Assembly: GCA_015232575.1 (NCBI GenBank)
Contig: JADFZL010000003.1
Coordinates: 380,001 to 444,000 of the forward strand
Direction: 5' to 3'
DNA length: 64,000 nt
Origin: Candidatus Rifleibacteriota bacterium
GTDB lineage: Bacteria > Muiribacteriota > Ozemobacteria > Ozemobacterales > Ozemobacteraceae
Made by a program: the position numbers and the translations under genes. Shown in pieces: positions 34,035 to 43,991 of this stretch (position 1 is the first letter of the stretch; each line of letters begins with the position of its first letter). The notes beneath the pieces are model-generated. The model was not told the origin of the DNA, made no database searches, and worked only from the letters and a program-made list of their open reading frames with translations.

Positions 34035-35168
34035 TCAGCCACCGCCGAGAGCTTCTTTAATCTTTTCCATAAATGATTTCCCGCCATTCCCTACAGATGA
34101 AGAGGCGGTGTCCATTTCTTCTTTAGCAAGTTCAAGAAGCAGTTCCCTCTGACGTTCGGTAAGATTCACCGGGGTCTTAACAAAAACTCTTACAAGCTGG
34201 TCACCCTCAGCACCGGTATGTGATTTTACTCCATAGCCTCTTAAACGGAATACTTTTCCGGTTTGAGTGCCGGGTGGAACATTAATTTTTATGCTTCCCT
34301 TAAGAGTTGGAACTTCAACATCACCGCCAAGAGCTGCTATTGGGAAGGAAATATCCTTAATGCAGACAATGTCATCCTGTACGCGTTCAAAGATCTGGTG
34401 TTTTTCAACGTAGAGTACAACATACAGATTGCCCGCATTACCGCCTTTGTCGCCATATTCACCGAGACCATTAAGCTTCAGCTTGCTGCCGGTTTCAACA
34501 CCTGGCGGAATTGATACATCAATTTTTTCTGATTTTTGAACTTTTCCTGAACCATGACAATCACCGCATGGTTTTTCAATGAATTCCCCTACCCCACGGC
34601 ATTGATGACATGGCTGCTGTATGGAGAAAAATCCTTTTGAAAATGTCAATGTTCCCCGTCCATGGCACGTTGGACAGGTTTTTTTACCAGTACCAGGTGC
34701 TGCACCAGAACCTGAACATGTTTTACAGGGATGTCCCCTTTTAAGTTCAACAGTTTTTTTACAACCAAAAACAGATTCTTCAAAGGAAATAGTCAAATCA
34801 TAACGAAGATCTGCACCACGTCTGGGACCATTTTGAGATCTTCCGCTACCGCCACCAAAAAGATCACCGAAGATTTCCCCGAAAATACCCCCGACATTCA
34901 TAAAGTCAGATGGATCCATGTTCTGATATCCATTTCCCTGACCATCTAGCCCGGAGTGTCCATATTGATCATAGATTGAACGCTTTTTCGGGTCAAGCAG
35001 AACCTGACAGGCTTCGTTGATTTCTTTGAATTTCTCCGTTGCATCAGGATTATTCGGGTTTAAATCTGGATGAAATTTTTTGGCAAGTGCCCGGTAAGCT
35101 TTCTTAATTTCATTTTCGTCGGCATTTTTTTGAACGCCCAATATTTCGTAATAGTCACTCTTTGGCAT
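34035..35168 (-). CDS. dnaJ: Chaperone DnaJ
   Basis: 377 residues, normal for class A DnaJ. The J-domain contains HPD ([11 protein letters not shown], about residue 33), followed by a Gly/Phe-rich linker ([18 protein letters not shown]). The zinc region has four CxxCxGxG-type motifs ([32 protein letters not shown]). The C-terminal substrate-binding domains follow. It delivers clients to DnaK and stimulates its ATPase. It is the last gene of the hrcA-grpE-dnaK-dnaJ cluster. Confidence 0.98.
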   Translation of the reverse strand: MPKSDYYEILGVQKNADENEIKKAYRALAKKFHPDLNPNNPDATEKFKEINEACQVLLDPKKRSIYDQYGHSGLDGQGNGYQNMDPSDFMNVGGIFGEIFGDLFGGGSGRSQNGPRRGADLRYDLTISFEESVFGCKKTVELKRGHPCKTCSGSGAAPGTGKKTCPTCHGRGTLTFSKGFFSIQQPCHQCRGVGEFIEKPCGDCHGSGKVQKSEKIDVSIPPGVETGSKLKLNGLGEYGDKGGNAGNLYVVLYVEKHQIFERVQDDIVCIKDISFPIAALGGDVEVPTLKGSIKINVPPGTQTGKVFRLRGYGVKSHTGAEGDQLVRVFVKTPVNLTERQRELLLELAKEEMDTASSSVGNGGKSFMEKIKEALGGG

Positions 35169-35200
35169 TTTCTACTCCGGATGGGAAAAAAATAATGATC

Positions 35201-35230
35201 CAACAGGCTGTCGCAATGGACAGCCTGTTG
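35201..35230 (-). terminator. Intercistronic hairpin between dnaK and dnaJ
   Basis: CAACAGGCTGTC and GACAGCCTGTTG form a perfect 12-bp stem with a six-base loop. A T-run follows about 10 bases later on the minus strand. It may attenuate dnaJ or protect the dnaK mRNA 3' end. Confidence 0.65.
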
Positions 35231-35256
35231 AAAGAATTGATAACAAGCCTAAAGAA

Positions 35257-37122
35257 TTATTCAGCTTTTTTGAATTCTGCTTCAACTACATTCTCTTCCT
35301 TCTGCGCACCGGATGATGCTCCGGAAGCAGCTTCAGGACCGCCAGCAGCTGCATTTTGCTGCGGAGCGTTTTTATAAATGGCTTCACCCATCTTTTGTGC
35401 AACCTGCTGAAGTTCTTCATAATATTTCTTTATATCGTCGTGATTATTGTCGGCAAGAGCTTTCTTAAGGTCAGCAACTTTATTTTCGATAGGACTCTTT
35501 ATGTCGGCTGGAACTTTGTCAGCAAGTTCACGAAGAGTTTTTTCTGTTCCATAGACGAGACTTTCAGCCGAATTGCGGGCCTCAGTCTGTTCCCTTACTT
35601 TCAGATCTTCACCTGCGTGACGTTCAGCTTCTTTTACCATTCTTTCAATTTCTTCCTTATTCAGACCAGAAGAGCTGGTAATGGTAATTTTCTGTTCTTT
35701 GCCTGTTCCAAGATCTTTTGCATTTACGTGTACAATACCGTTAGCATCAATATCAAAAGTAACTTCAATTTGAGGCGTGCCTCTTGGCGCGGGTGGAATT
35801 CCGCTGAGATCAAAACGTCCGAGTGTTTTGTTCGCAGTGGCCATTGGACGTTCGCCCTGAAGAACATGTACTGAAACGGCAGGCTGATTATCAGTTGCAG
35901 TCGAAAAAACCTGGCTTTTTCTTGTCGGGATAGTCGTATTGCGTGGAATAAGAACGGTCATAACTCCACCCATCGGTCCGCCAAGTGTTTCGATTCCAAG
36001 AGAGAGCGGTGTAACATCAAGAAGAAGAACATCTTTAACGTCTCCGCCAAGGACACCTGCCTGAATTGCAGCTCCCATTGCAACACATTCCATCGGATCA
36101 ACGCCACGTTCGGCTTCTTTTCCAAAATGCTCACGGAGCAATTTCTGAACGACTGGCATTCTTGTCGGACCACCAACCATAATTATGTGTTCAATCTGAT
36201 TTTTGTTGATATGAGCATCTTTTATTGCATTGTCAAGAGGCGTGCGACATCTCTGAATAAGCGGATCAACAAGCTCTTCGAGTTTGGCTCTTGAAAAACT
36301 CATTACAAGATGTTTGGGTCCCTGGTCTGCTGTGGCTGTGATGAATGGAAGATTAATATCAGTTGTAGTTGTCGTTGACAATTCAATCTTTGCCTTTTCA
36401 GCAGCTTCGCGGAGACGCATCATGGCCATTGAATCTTTCGAAAGATCAAGACCTTCTTTTTGTTTGAAATCATTGATTATGTAATCAAGAATGGCGCGAT
36501 CCATGTCAGTTCCACCGAGTTGGGTATCGCCATTTGTTGAAATTACTTCGAATGTACCATTATCCATTTCGAGAATGGTTACATCAAGAGTTCCGCCGCC
36601 GAGGTCAAAAACCAGAATTTTTTTCTGACCTGTTTTTCCAAGACCGTAAGCCAGAGCAGCAGCGGTTGGTTCATTTATAATGCGTTTTACTTCTATTCCG
36701 GCGATTTGTCCGGCATCTTTAGTTGCCTGTCTTTGTGCATCATCGAAATAGGCCGGAACGGTAATGACTGCTTCAGTTACTTTTTCATTCAAAAAAGCTT
36801 CAGCATCACGTTTAATTTTCTGAAGAATACAAGCCGAAACTTCCTGGGGAGTATATTCTTTGTCATCAATTTTTACTTTGAAACTGGTTCCCATTTTCCG
36901 CTTGATTGCCATTACGGTTCTGTCAGGATTTGTTGCAGCCTGCCTTCTTGCAGGTTCACCAATCAGGCGCTGCCCGTCTTTCGACCAGGCAACAACGCTC
37001 GGAAAAGCTTTTCCACCTATCGATACACCTTCAGCACTCGGAATTATTACCGGCTTTCCGCCTTCAATAACCGCAGCGGCTGAATTTGAAGTTCCAAGGT
37101 CAATTCCTATGGTTCGTCCCAT
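35257..37122 (-). CDS. dnaK: Chaperone DnaK (Hsp70)
   Basis: 621 residues. The ATPase domain starts [18 protein letters not shown] and contains the phosphate loop [13 protein letters not shown] and the adenosine-binding [13 protein letters not shown]. The linker [19 protein letters not shown] leads into the substrate-binding domain. The C-terminal tail is Gly/Ala-rich and ends [13 protein letters not shown], a normal DnaK end. It works with GrpE (upstream) and DnaJ (downstream), and is placed so that all three are made together. Confidence 0.98.
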   Translation of the reverse strand: MGRTIGIDLGTSNSAAAVIEGGKPVIIPSAEGVSIGGKAFPSVVAWSKDGQRLIGEPARRQAATNPDRTVMAIKRKMGTSFKVKIDDKEYTPQEVSACILQKIKRDAEAFLNEKVTEAVITVPAYFDDAQRQATKDAGQIAGIEVKRIINEPTAAALAYGLGKTGQKKILVFDLGGGTLDVTILEMDNGTFEVISTNGDTQLGGTDMDRAILDYIINDFKQKEGLDLSKDSMAMMRLREAAEKAKIELSTTTTTDINLPFITATADQGPKHLVMSFSRAKLEELVDPLIQRCRTPLDNAIKDAHINKNQIEHIIMVGGPTRMPVVQKLLREHFGKEAERGVDPMECVAMGAAIQAGVLGGDVKDVLLLDVTPLSLGIETLGGPMGGVMTVLIPRNTTIPTRKSQVFSTATDNQPAVSVHVLQGERPMATANKTLGRFDLSGIPPAPRGTPQIEVTFDIDANGIVHVNAKDLGTGKEQKITITSSSGLNKEEIERMVKEAERHAGEDLKVREQTEARNSAESLVYGTEKTLRELADKVPADIKSPIENKVADLKKALADNNHDDIKKYYEELQQVAQKMGEAIYKNAPQQNAAAGGPEAASGASSGAQKEENVVEAEFKKAE

Positions 37123-37199
37123 TTCTGTCCTCCTTAGACATTAGAAAAAATAGTATAACTAAGTAATGCAGCTTTAAATATCAATTAATATCAAATAAT

Positions 37200-37829
37200 T
37201 CACTTCTGATTAATACACACTTTTGCAGTTCTGAGAACTTTTTCCCTGAAAAGATAACCTTTTTCATATTCCTGAAGAACAACATCATCTTCAACATCTG
37301 GATTAGTCTGTTTACCAAGGGCTTCATGAAGATTCGGGTCGAACTTGGAACCTTTAGCTACAATTGGTTTCAGACCTTCCTTTTCGAGAATATCACTGAA
37401 TTGAATATACAGCATTTCAAATCCATCAAGTATTTTCTTTTCAACACTTGCCTGTGCCATTTTACTGATTGCAGATTCAAAGGAATCAAGAACTGGCAGA
37501 ATTTTCTTTACAACATACTCTGCACCATTCGATGCAGCCGACCGAACCTGAATTTCAGTTCGCTTTGTCAGATTGTCATAGTCTGCCAGAGCACGCAGAC
37601 AACGGTTATTTTTTTCATGAAGCTCTTTTTTCGCTTCTTCAAGTTCGGCTGACAATTTTTTTACAAGATCCTCAGGTTTATTTTCAGGTTTGGTCTCCTG
37701 ATCAGCTGTTTTTTCAGAATCAACCCCTGCTGCTGTTTCATTAGCCAATGGTTCTGGTGTTTTACTTTCAACGCCATCTAATTCTTTATTCTTATTTTCC
37801 ACTTCTAATTCTTTTTCAGTTTCCGCCAT
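37200..37829 (-). CDS. grpE: Nucleotide exchange factor GrpE
   Basis: 209 residues. A long charged N-terminal extension (about 1-55, Glu/Lys-rich) is followed by a coiled coil (LSAELEEAKKELHEKNNRCL) and the GrpE core (YDNLTKRTEIQ, ILPVLDSFESAI, GFEMLYIQFSDILEKEGLKP) with the C-terminal beta domain (LHEALGKQTN, VLQEYEKGYLFREKVLRTAK). It releases ADP from DnaK. It follows hrcA after a 214-base gap that is AT-rich and shows no clear operator. Confidence 0.97.
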   Translation of the reverse strand: MAETEKELEVENKNKELDGVESKTPEPLANETAAGVDSEKTADQETKPENKPEDLVKKLSAELEEAKKELHEKNNRCLRALADYDNLTKRTEIQVRSAASNGAEYVVKKILPVLDSFESAISKMAQASVEKKILDGFEMLYIQFSDILEKEGLKPIVAKGSKFDPNLHEALGKQTNPDVEDDVVLQEYEKGYLFREKVLRTAKVCINQK

Positions 37830-38043
37830 TTTGCCTTATCCTTATTTGACATAATTCAATTGAGAAAAGCTTTAAAAAGTTCTCCAAGATTTAACAATAC
37901 TGAAAAAACAAGAGCACATAATATATCATATATTTAATGAATGTTCACGTATTCAATTCAACACAATTTCAGGAATTTTCCGGCAAAAGAATGCTGACAG
38001 CTGTATATACAAAGAGGGATTTCATATAATCAATTGCAAAGTA

Positions 38044-39117
38044 TTATGGGTTCTTCTGAAAATAAGAACCGTTAAAAAGCATGCTTATTGTTTTCGAAAT
38101 ATTAACAAGTGTGCCTACTACTCTTGAGTAATCCATTCTCATGGGACCTATCAGCCCAATTCTTCCGTATGAATTATTCGGACCCTTATACCTGGCAGTG
38201 ACAACCGCAAGATCTGAAACAGCAAGCCCTGAATCAGAGCCAAGTTTTACAGTTATATCGTCACCTTTCTCAAGACTTTCAGCGAGAATATCAAGCAATG
38301 ACTCCTTTTTTTCAAGAAGTTCAACAAGATTCTTCATTTTATCCTGATCTTTAAATTCGCGTGATTCAAAGAAACGGGCGAAACCTTCAAGAAATACTTC
38401 ATTACCAGATGGATTACGAACTGCATCCTTTATCTGGGTGGTAAGAAAAGAAAGAACCGAATTAAATTTGCTTATTATCTGGTGTGATTTTTTGAAAAGA
38501 TCGCCTTCGATATTAATAAGGTCTCTATTGCATATTTCTGCATTCAGAAAATTAGAAAGTCTCTGAATATCATCTTCAGTTGCTTCGGCAGAAATAGGAA
38601 TTACGTGTTCGGTGAAATTTCCGGAATGATCAATAAGAACAAGTAAAATTTTATCTTCGAGAAGTCTTATAATTTGTGCGCGTTTAACCTGAGTTTCGCA
38701 CTTTTTTGGAGGCAACGCTACGCCAGTGAGCTTTGTAAAATCAGATGCAAGCTTAATCGCTGATCTCAAAAAAACATTATTATCGTGTTGTTTTTCTTCG
38801 AATTTTTTTGCAAGTGAAGCTATTATAGTTTCTTCAATTTGTGATAGTCGTTCAAACTCAAGAAGGCAATTCACGTAAAATCGGTAACCCAGTTCAGTTG
38901 GAATTCTTCCAGCGGAGGTGTGAGGGGAAGTTAATAATCCCATTGATTCAAGGTCAGCCATTTCATTTCTTATTGTTGCAGGTGAACAGCCGAGAGAGCT
39001 GAATTTAGAGATAGTCCGCGAGCCAACTGGTAGACCAGTGGAAATAAAAGAGCCGCAGACTTCTTTAAGAACAAGCTTCTGCCTTTCGTTTATCAGCGGA
39101 AATTGGTTTACTGACAT
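38044..39117 (-). CDS. hrcA: Heat-inducible transcription repressor HrcA
   Basis: 357 residues from the ATG at 39117 (MSVNQFPLINERQKLVLKEV), preceded by GAGGT. It has an N-terminal winged helix (SLGCSPATIRNEMADLESMG) and a GAF-like C-terminal domain. It binds the CIRCE inverted repeat, one copy of which is in front of the first groES (43270-43296). It lies between groEL (upstream, with a GC-rich hairpin between) and grpE, so it probably represses its own cluster indirectly through the upstream promoter. Confidence 0.95.
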   Translation of the reverse strand: MSVNQFPLINERQKLVLKEVCGSFISTGLPVGSRTISKFSSLGCSPATIRNEMADLESMGLLTSPHTSAGRIPTELGYRFYVNCLLEFERLSQIEETIIASLAKKFEEKQHDNNVFLRSAIKLASDFTKLTGVALPPKKCETQVKRAQIIRLLEDKILLVLIDHSGNFTEHVIPISAEATEDDIQRLSNFLNAEICNRDLINIEGDLFKKSHQIISKFNSVLSFLTTQIKDAVRNPSGNEVFLEGFARFFESREFKDQDKMKNLVELLEKKESLLDILAESLEKGDDITVKLGSDSGLAVSDLAVVTARYKGPNNSYGRIGLIGPMRMDYSRVVGTLVNISKTISMLFNGSYFQKNP

Positions 39118-39129
39118 TGTTACCTCAAA

Positions 39130-39156
39130 CCGCCCCGACATGAAATGCCGGGGCGG
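39130..39156 (-). terminator. GC-rich hairpin between groEL and hrcA
   Basis: CCGCCCCG and CGGGGCGG form a perfect 8-bp stem with an 11-base loop. It is followed by TTTGAGG on the minus strand, so it is a weak terminator or attenuator that would reduce hrcA relative to groESL. Confidence 0.6.
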
Positions 39157-39175
39157 AATTATTTACTTTAGTTAA

Positions 39176-40801
39176 TTAATAGTCCATATCCATGTTTGGC
39201 ATGGCTGGAGTATTTGATTTCTTTTCAGGAGCTTCGGCAACAAGGACTTCTGTGGTCAGAAGGATTGAAGCGATTGAAGAAGCATTCTGAAGTGCTGAGC
39301 GGGTAACCTTGGCTGGATCAATGACGCCGTTTCTGAACATATCGCAATAGTCGTTCTTAACAACATCGAAGCCCCATCCCGGAGTCTTCTTTTCGTTGAT
39401 CTTTTCCATGATTACTGATGGTTCGAGACCGGCATTTGTAAGGATATAGCGGATAGGAGCCTGGAGGGCTTTTCTCACGATATCGACGCCGACTTTTTCT
39501 TCGCCCTGAACTTTAAGGGTATCAAGAACGTGGATGCAGTTAAGATAGGTAACGCCGCCGCCAGCGACAACGCCTTCTTCTACTGCTGCTCTTGTTGCAG
39601 AGAGAGCATCTTCTACGCGGGTCTTTCTTTCTTTCATTTCGGTTTCAGTTGCTGCACCGACTTTGATTACTGCGACGCCGCCAGAAAGCTTTGCAAGTCT
39701 TTCCTGAAGTTTTTCTTTGTCATAAGAGCTGGTGCTCATGTCGATTTCAGTGCGAATCTGGTTGATTCTTGCCTTAATGTCGGCAGTTTTTCCAGCGCCT
39801 TCGATGATGGTGGTTTTCTCTTTTGATATGACGACCTTCTTAGCCTGTCCAAGATGTTCGAGGGTTGTCTTCTCAAGTTTGAGACCCATATCTTCGCTGA
39901 TTTTCTTTCCATTTGTGAGGACAGCGAGATCTTCGAGCATTGCTTTTCTGCGATCGCCGAATCCAGGAGCTTTAATTGCTACGCAGTTGAATGTTCCGCG
40001 GAGTTTGTTCACGACGAGAGTGGCAAGTCCTTCGCCTTCGACGTCTTCAGCAATGATGAGAAGGGGCTTGTTGACCTGTACAATCTTCTCAAGAAGAGGA
40101 AGAATGTCTTTAATTGTGTTGATCTTGCTTTCGGTGATCAGAATGTATGGATTCTCAAGAACGGCTTCCATTCTTTCCTGGTCAGTAACCATGTAGGGAC
40201 TGATGTAGCCTTTGTCGAATTCCATTCCATCGACGAAATCAAGTGTTGTGTCGAAGCTTTTTGCTTCTTCAACAGTGATTACGCCGTCTTTTCCGACTTT
40301 ATCCATTGCTTCGGCGATAACTTTGCCGATTTCCGGATCACGTGCAGAAATTGTTGCGACCTGTGCAACGCTGTCTTTGTTATCATCAACTTTTTTAGCA
40401 AGTTTTTTGATTTCATTAACAACTGCAGTTACTGCATATTCGATTCCGCGTTTTACGAAACCAGGATTTGTTCCGGCTGTAACGTTTTTGAAACCTTCAT
40501 GAACGATTGCCTGAGCAAGAACTGTAGCAGTTGTGGTTCCGTCACCGGCGACATCGTTGGTCTTTGAAGCGACTTCTTTTACAAGCTGAGCGCCCATATT
40601 TTCGAAATGATCTTCAACTTCGATTTCTTTGGCAATGGTTACGCCGTCGTTAGTAACGGTCGGGCTTCCAAATTTCTTGTCAAGAATCGCATAACAACCC
40701 TTGGGTCCAAGGGTAGCACGCACTGCATTAGCAACAATATCAACACCTTTTTCAAGTGATCTTCTGGCATCTTCCCAATAACGAAGTTGTTTAGCTGACA
40801 T
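39176..40801 (-). CDS. groL: Chaperonin GroEL, second copy
   Basis: 541 residues with all GroEL landmarks: [37 protein letters not shown], and the C-terminal catalytic region [20 protein letters not shown]. The tail is [13 protein letters not shown] and lacks the Gly-Gly-Met repeats of the other copy. It shares long identical stretches with the first copy (41226-42908), indicating a tandem duplication. It is followed by hrcA and preceded by its own groES. The absence of the GGM tail suggests altered cavity or substrate range. Confidence 0.97.
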   Translation of the reverse strand: MSAKQLRYWEDARRSLEKGVDIVANAVRATLGPKGCYAILDKKFGSPTVTNDGVTIAKEIEVEDHFENMGAQLVKEVASKTNDVAGDGTTTATVLAQAIVHEGFKNVTAGTNPGFVKRGIEYAVTAVVNEIKKLAKKVDDNKDSVAQVATISARDPEIGKVIAEAMDKVGKDGVITVEEAKSFDTTLDFVDGMEFDKGYISPYMVTDQERMEAVLENPYILITESKINTIKDILPLLEKIVQVNKPLLIIAEDVEGEGLATLVVNKLRGTFNCVAIKAPGFGDRRKAMLEDLAVLTNGKKISEDMGLKLEKTTLEHLGQAKKVVISKEKTTIIEGAGKTADIKARINQIRTEIDMSTSSYDKEKLQERLAKLSGGVAVIKVGAATETEMKERKTRVEDALSATRAAVEEGVVAGGGVTYLNCIHVLDTLKVQGEEKVGVDIVRKALQAPIRYILTNAGLEPSVIMEKINEKKTPGWGFDVVKNDYCDMFRNGVIDPAKVTRSALQNASSIASILLTTEVLVAEAPEKKSNTPAMPNMDMDY

Positions 40802-40847
40802 AATAGATAATTCTCCTTCTTATATTCTTATTTGCTTGTAAAAAAAA

Positions 40848-41138
40848 TTAGTTAACGATGGCGAGAATATCTTCTTCACGGAGAATAAGATAATTTCTGT
40901 CATCAATCTTGATTTCTGTTCCAGAATATTTAGAAAAAATAACCTTCTGGTCTTTTCTTACTTCTGGAGCAACTCTTGTTCCGTTATCGGTAACTTTGCC
41001 AGGTCCTACGGCAACGACTGTTCCCTCGATGGGTTTTTCTTTTGACGCTGTATCAGGAAGGATTACTCCGCCTTTTGTCTTCTCAACTGCTTCTTTCGGA
41101 TAAACTATTACGCGATCATTCAGTGGTGTTAAGTTCAT
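40848..41138 (-). CDS. groS: Co-chaperonin GroES, second copy
   Basis: 96 residues from the ATG at 41138 ([20 protein letters not shown]), preceded by GGAGG; a TTG five codons further upstream is less likely. The mobile loop is [16 protein letters not shown] and the roof loop region is normal. It pairs with the GroEL directly downstream. No CIRCE was seen in front of it, so its expression probably depends on read-through past the hairpin at 41172-41193 or on a promoter in the 70-base gap. Confidence 0.95.
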   Translation of the reverse strand: MNLTPLNDRVIVYPKEAVEKTKGGVILPDTASKEKPIEGTVVAVGPGKVTDNGTRVAPEVRKDQKVIFSKYSGTEIKIDDRNYLILREEDILAIVN

Positions 41139-41171
41139 TTTAATTTCCTCCAAATAATATTTTTATTAATT

Positions 41172-41193
41172 ACCCCGCCCGCATGAGCGGGGT
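41172..41193 (-). terminator. GC-rich hairpin between the two groESL units
   Basis: ACCCCGC (41172-41178) pairs with GCGGGGT (41187-41193), with an eight-base loop. The following bases on the minus strand are A/T-rich without a long T-run, so termination is likely partial. Confidence 0.6.
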
Positions 41194-41225
41194 TTGTTAC
41201 AATTCCAAGGTTTCCCGGACCGGAA

Positions 41226-42908
41226 TTACATCATTCCGCCCATGCCACCCATTCCACCCATACCGCCCATTCCGCCCATGCCACCCATTCCGCCCATTCC
41301 CGGATGAGGCATTGCAGAAGCTTTTTTGTCTTCCGGAGCTTCAACAACAAGAACTTCTGTGGTCAGAAGAATTGATGCAATTGATGAAGCATTCTGAAGA
41401 GCTGAGCGTGTAACCTTAGCTGGATCAATGATTCCGGCTTTGAACATATCGGTATATTCGTTCTTCATTACATCGTAGCCATAAGCTGTCTGATTCTTGG
41501 TCTGAATCTTTTCGATGATTACTGAAGGTTCGAGTCCGGCGTTGTTGAGAATGTAAGTTACCGGCTTAATCAAAGCTTTTCTTACAATTTCGATTCCCTG
41601 AAGTTCATCGCCTTCAGCTTTGAGACCGTCGAGAGCTCTGAGAGCATTGATGTAGGTGATTCCGCCGCCAGCGACGACGCCTTCTTCAACTGCTGCTCTT
41701 GTTGCTGAAAGAGCATCTTCAACGCGGGTCTTTCTTTCTTTCATTGCTGTCTCGGTTGCTGCACCGACTTTGATTACGGCTACGCCACCAGAAAGCTTTG
41801 CAAGTCTTTCCTGAAGTTTTTCTTTGTCATAGTTGCTTGTGCTGAGTTCGATTTCTTTTTTGATCTGAGAAATTCTTGCTTTGATTTCTGTTGCTTTTCC
41901 AGCGCCATCAACGATTGTTGTTTTTTCTTTGGTTACAACAATTTTCTTAGCCTGGCCAAGGTGTTCAATAGTGGCGTTCTCAAGCTTGAGACCGATATCT
42001 TCGCTGATCTTCTTAGCATTTGTAAGAATTGCGATATCTTCGAGCATAGCTTTTCTTCTGTCGCCGAATGCCGGTGCTTTAACTGCTACGCAGTTGAATG
42101 TTCCGCGAAGTCTGTTTACTACGAGAGTTGCGAGCGCTTCGCCTTCGACTTCTTCAGCAATGATCATCAGGGGCTTGTTAATCTGAACGATCTTTTCGAG
42201 CAGTGGGAGAATATCTTTGATATTTGTAAGCTTGCTTTCAGTTACGAGAATGTAGGGATTCTCAAGAACGGCTTCCATTCTTTCATGGTTGGTAACCATA
42301 TAGGGGCTGACATAACCCTTATCAAATTCCATACCATCAACGAAATCAAGTGTAGTATCGAAACTTTTTGCTTCTTCGACTGTAATGACGCCATCTTTTC
42401 CGACTTTGTCCATTGCTTCGGCAATAATTTTTCCGATTTCGTTATCACGTGCTGAAATTGTGGCAACCTGTGCAACGCTGTCTTTATTATCATCAATCTT
42501 TTTTGAAAGTTTGCGGATTTCATCAGTTACAGCTTTAACAGCTCTTTCGATTCCGCGCTTCAGATAAAGGGGAGAAGCTCCGGCTGTTGTCATTTTGAAG
42601 CCTTCGTGTGCAATTGCCTGAGCAAGCACAGTGGCTGTTGTAGTTCCGTCGCCGGCAACGTCATTGGTTTTTGATGCAACTTCTTTTACAAGCTGAACAC
42701 CAAGATTTTCAAAACGATTGGCAACTTCAATTTCTTTTGCAATCATAACGCCGTCGTTAGTGACGGTCGGGCTTCCAAAAGATTTTTGAAGAACGGCATA
42801 ACAACCTTTTGGTCCAAGGGTTGATCTGACTGCGTTTGCTACGATGTCAACACCCTTTTCGAGTGAACGACGGGCTTCATCTCCAAAACTAAGCATTTTG
42901 TGGGCCAT
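41226..42908 (-). CDS. groL: Chaperonin GroEL, first copy
   Basis: 560 residues. It has the GroEL ATPase and apical landmarks ([31 protein letters not shown]). The C-terminus is a run of about seven Gly-Gly-Met units ending GGMM, as in canonical chaperonins. It is behind the CIRCE-controlled groES and has a good AGGAG site before the ATG at 42908. It is probably the main housekeeping or heat-shock chaperonin. Confidence 0.98.
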   Translation of the reverse strand: MAHKMLSFGDEARRSLEKGVDIVANAVRSTLGPKGCYAVLQKSFGSPTVTNDGVMIAKEIEVANRFENLGVQLVKEVASKTNDVAGDGTTTATVLAQAIAHEGFKMTTAGASPLYLKRGIERAVKAVTDEIRKLSKKIDDNKDSVAQVATISARDNEIGKIIAEAMDKVGKDGVITVEEAKSFDTTLDFVDGMEFDKGYVSPYMVTNHERMEAVLENPYILVTESKLTNIKDILPLLEKIVQINKPLMIIAEEVEGEALATLVVNRLRGTFNCVAVKAPAFGDRRKAMLEDIAILTNAKKISEDIGLKLENATIEHLGQAKKIVVTKEKTTIVDGAGKATEIKARISQIKKEIELSTSNYDKEKLQERLAKLSGGVAVIKVGAATETAMKERKTRVEDALSATRAAVEEGVVAGGGITYINALRALDGLKAEGDELQGIEIVRKALIKPVTYILNNAGLEPSVIIEKIQTKNQTAYGYDVMKNEYTDMFKAGIIDPAKVTRSALQNASSIASILLTTEVLVVEAPEDKKASAMPHPGMGGMGGMGGMGGMGGMGGMGGMM

Positions 42909-42947
42909 TTATTCAGTACTCCTTTTAAAATTAAATTTTCTTTATTA

Positions 42948-43241
42948 TTATTGAATAGCGAGAAGGTCTTCGTCTTTGATGATAAGGAGTTTCTTTCCTT
43001 CGATCTCAATTTCGTTTCCTGACCATTCTGAGAACAATACTTTATCGCCCTTCTTAACCTGCATCGGAATAGTTTTTCCATTGCGGTCAACTCTTCCTGT
43101 GCCTACTGCGATAACTCTTCCTTCATGCGGCTTCTCTTTTGAAGCTGTATCCGGCAGAATGATTCCGCCTTTGGTCTTCTGCTCTGCCTCCATGATTTCA
43201 AGGAGAACACGATTTCTGGTTGGTGTAACATTAATATCCAT
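42948..43241 (-). CDS. groS: Co-chaperonin GroES, first copy
   Basis: 97 residues from the ATG at 43241 (MDINVTPTRNRVLLEIMEAE), with AGGAGG about 10 bases upstream. Mobile loop [16 protein letters not shown]. It opens the tandem groESL block and is directly downstream of a CIRCE operator, so it should be heat-inducible through HrcA. Confidence 0.97.
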   Translation of the reverse strand: MDINVTPTRNRVLLEIMEAEQKTKGGIILPDTASKEKPHEGRVIAVGTGRVDRNGKTIPMQVKKGDKVLFSEWSGNEIEIEGKKLLIIKDEDLLAIQ

Positions 43242-43269
43242 TTTTATGCTATTTCCTCCTGTTTCGAAA

Positions 43270-43296
43270 TTAGCACTCTTCAACGGTGACTGCTAA
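43270..43296 (-). promoter_or_regulatory. CIRCE operator (HrcA binding site)
   Basis: TTAGCACTC-N9-GACTGCTAA (43270-43278 and 43288-43296) matches the CIRCE consensus TTAGCACTC-N9-GAGTGCTAA with a single mismatch. It is 29 bases upstream of the first groES start. A second overlapping dyad (CTAACAGTGTTAG, 43292-43304) lies immediately upstream. Confidence 0.93.
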
Positions 43297-43413
43297 CAGT
43301 GTTAGTTTTTACACTATTTTTGGAAATAATCAAAATTTGATTTTGTAAGAATTTACTAATATTTTAGCATAAATCTTTCAATTTCTTTCTCAACCTATCG
43401 ATTTATGACAAAA

Positions 43414-43749
43414 TCAAATATTATTTTTTGTACTCAACTTTTTTTGAATAATTAGTTCAACAAGCGTGGCACCCCAGCTACCGGCTGTTTCAGGTGCAAG
43501 AGAGTATGATTTAACAAATGAGATTTTTGAAAGAACCGAATGAACTGTGCGTCTGAGATTCCCAATTCCTTTTCCGTGAATAATCCGGACGCTGAGAATG
43601 TTTTTTTCAAGGCATGCGGTAAGATAATCTTCGACAAGGTATTTCACCTCAGAAGGTCGAAAAGTATGCAGATCAAGAACTCCATTAACAGGAATTTCTA
43701 CTGGCGATAGATCATCAGTATGATCAATTGTTTCAATATTATCATTCAT
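43414..43749 (-). CDS. Smr domain protein
   Basis: 111 residues. The Smr (MutS2 C-terminal-like) domain fills residues 20-100: LDLHTFRPSEVKYLVEDYL, VRIIHGKGIGNLRRTVHSVL, and AGSWGATLVELI. The LDLH and HGKG motifs are the nuclease-core residues. Stand-alone Smr proteins may cleave nucleic acids or rescue stalled ribosomes, and the exact role here is unknown. It is upstream of the heat-shock block on the same strand but separate from it. Confidence 0.88.
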   Translation of the reverse strand: MNDNIETIDHTDDLSPVEIPVNGVLDLHTFRPSEVKYLVEDYLTACLEKNILSVRIIHGKGIGNLRRTVHSVLSKISFVKSYSLAPETAGSWGATLVELIIQKKLSTKNNI

Positions 43750-43926
43750 GACATGAATATATCATTATCGATGAAAAAAATCTGAGATTCTTTCTAAACT
43801 GAAAATCCGAAAATGGTAAAAAATGCTGATTATTATGATTCACATTCAAAAGTCAAACAACTCCAAATTATTTCAAAAAAATTCGTAAAACTAACAATTA
43901 GAAACGCTTTTTAATTAAAACATTAC

Positions 43927-43985
43927 GACTATTCCGCACGGCATTGCAGAATAGTCTTGACTTTTTTGCAATGCCATGCAATAAT
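43927..43985 (+). promoter_or_regulatory. Promoter with nested inverted repeats, leaderless ATPase gene
   Basis: TTGACT (43957-43962), 17-base spacer, AATAAT (43980-43985). The predicted transcription start falls on or beside the ATG at 43992. GACTATTC/GAATAGTC (43927-43934, 43949-43956) and GGCATTGCA/TGCAATGCC (43940-43948, 43968-43976) form two interlocked dyads around the -35 box, as expected of an operator. Confidence 0.6.
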
Positions 43986-43991
43986 TTTGTT

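Noticed and set aside
39732-40567. Long antisense reading frames inside groEL, and matching ones in the other groEL at 41881-42455
   Set aside because: They mirror codon bias of the chaperonin genes on the opposite strand and recur at the same place in both paralogues.
43944-43991. Upstream 16-residue extension of the DUF4143 ATPase
   Set aside because: The extension lies across the promoter and dyads; the ATG at 43992 gives the normal family start.
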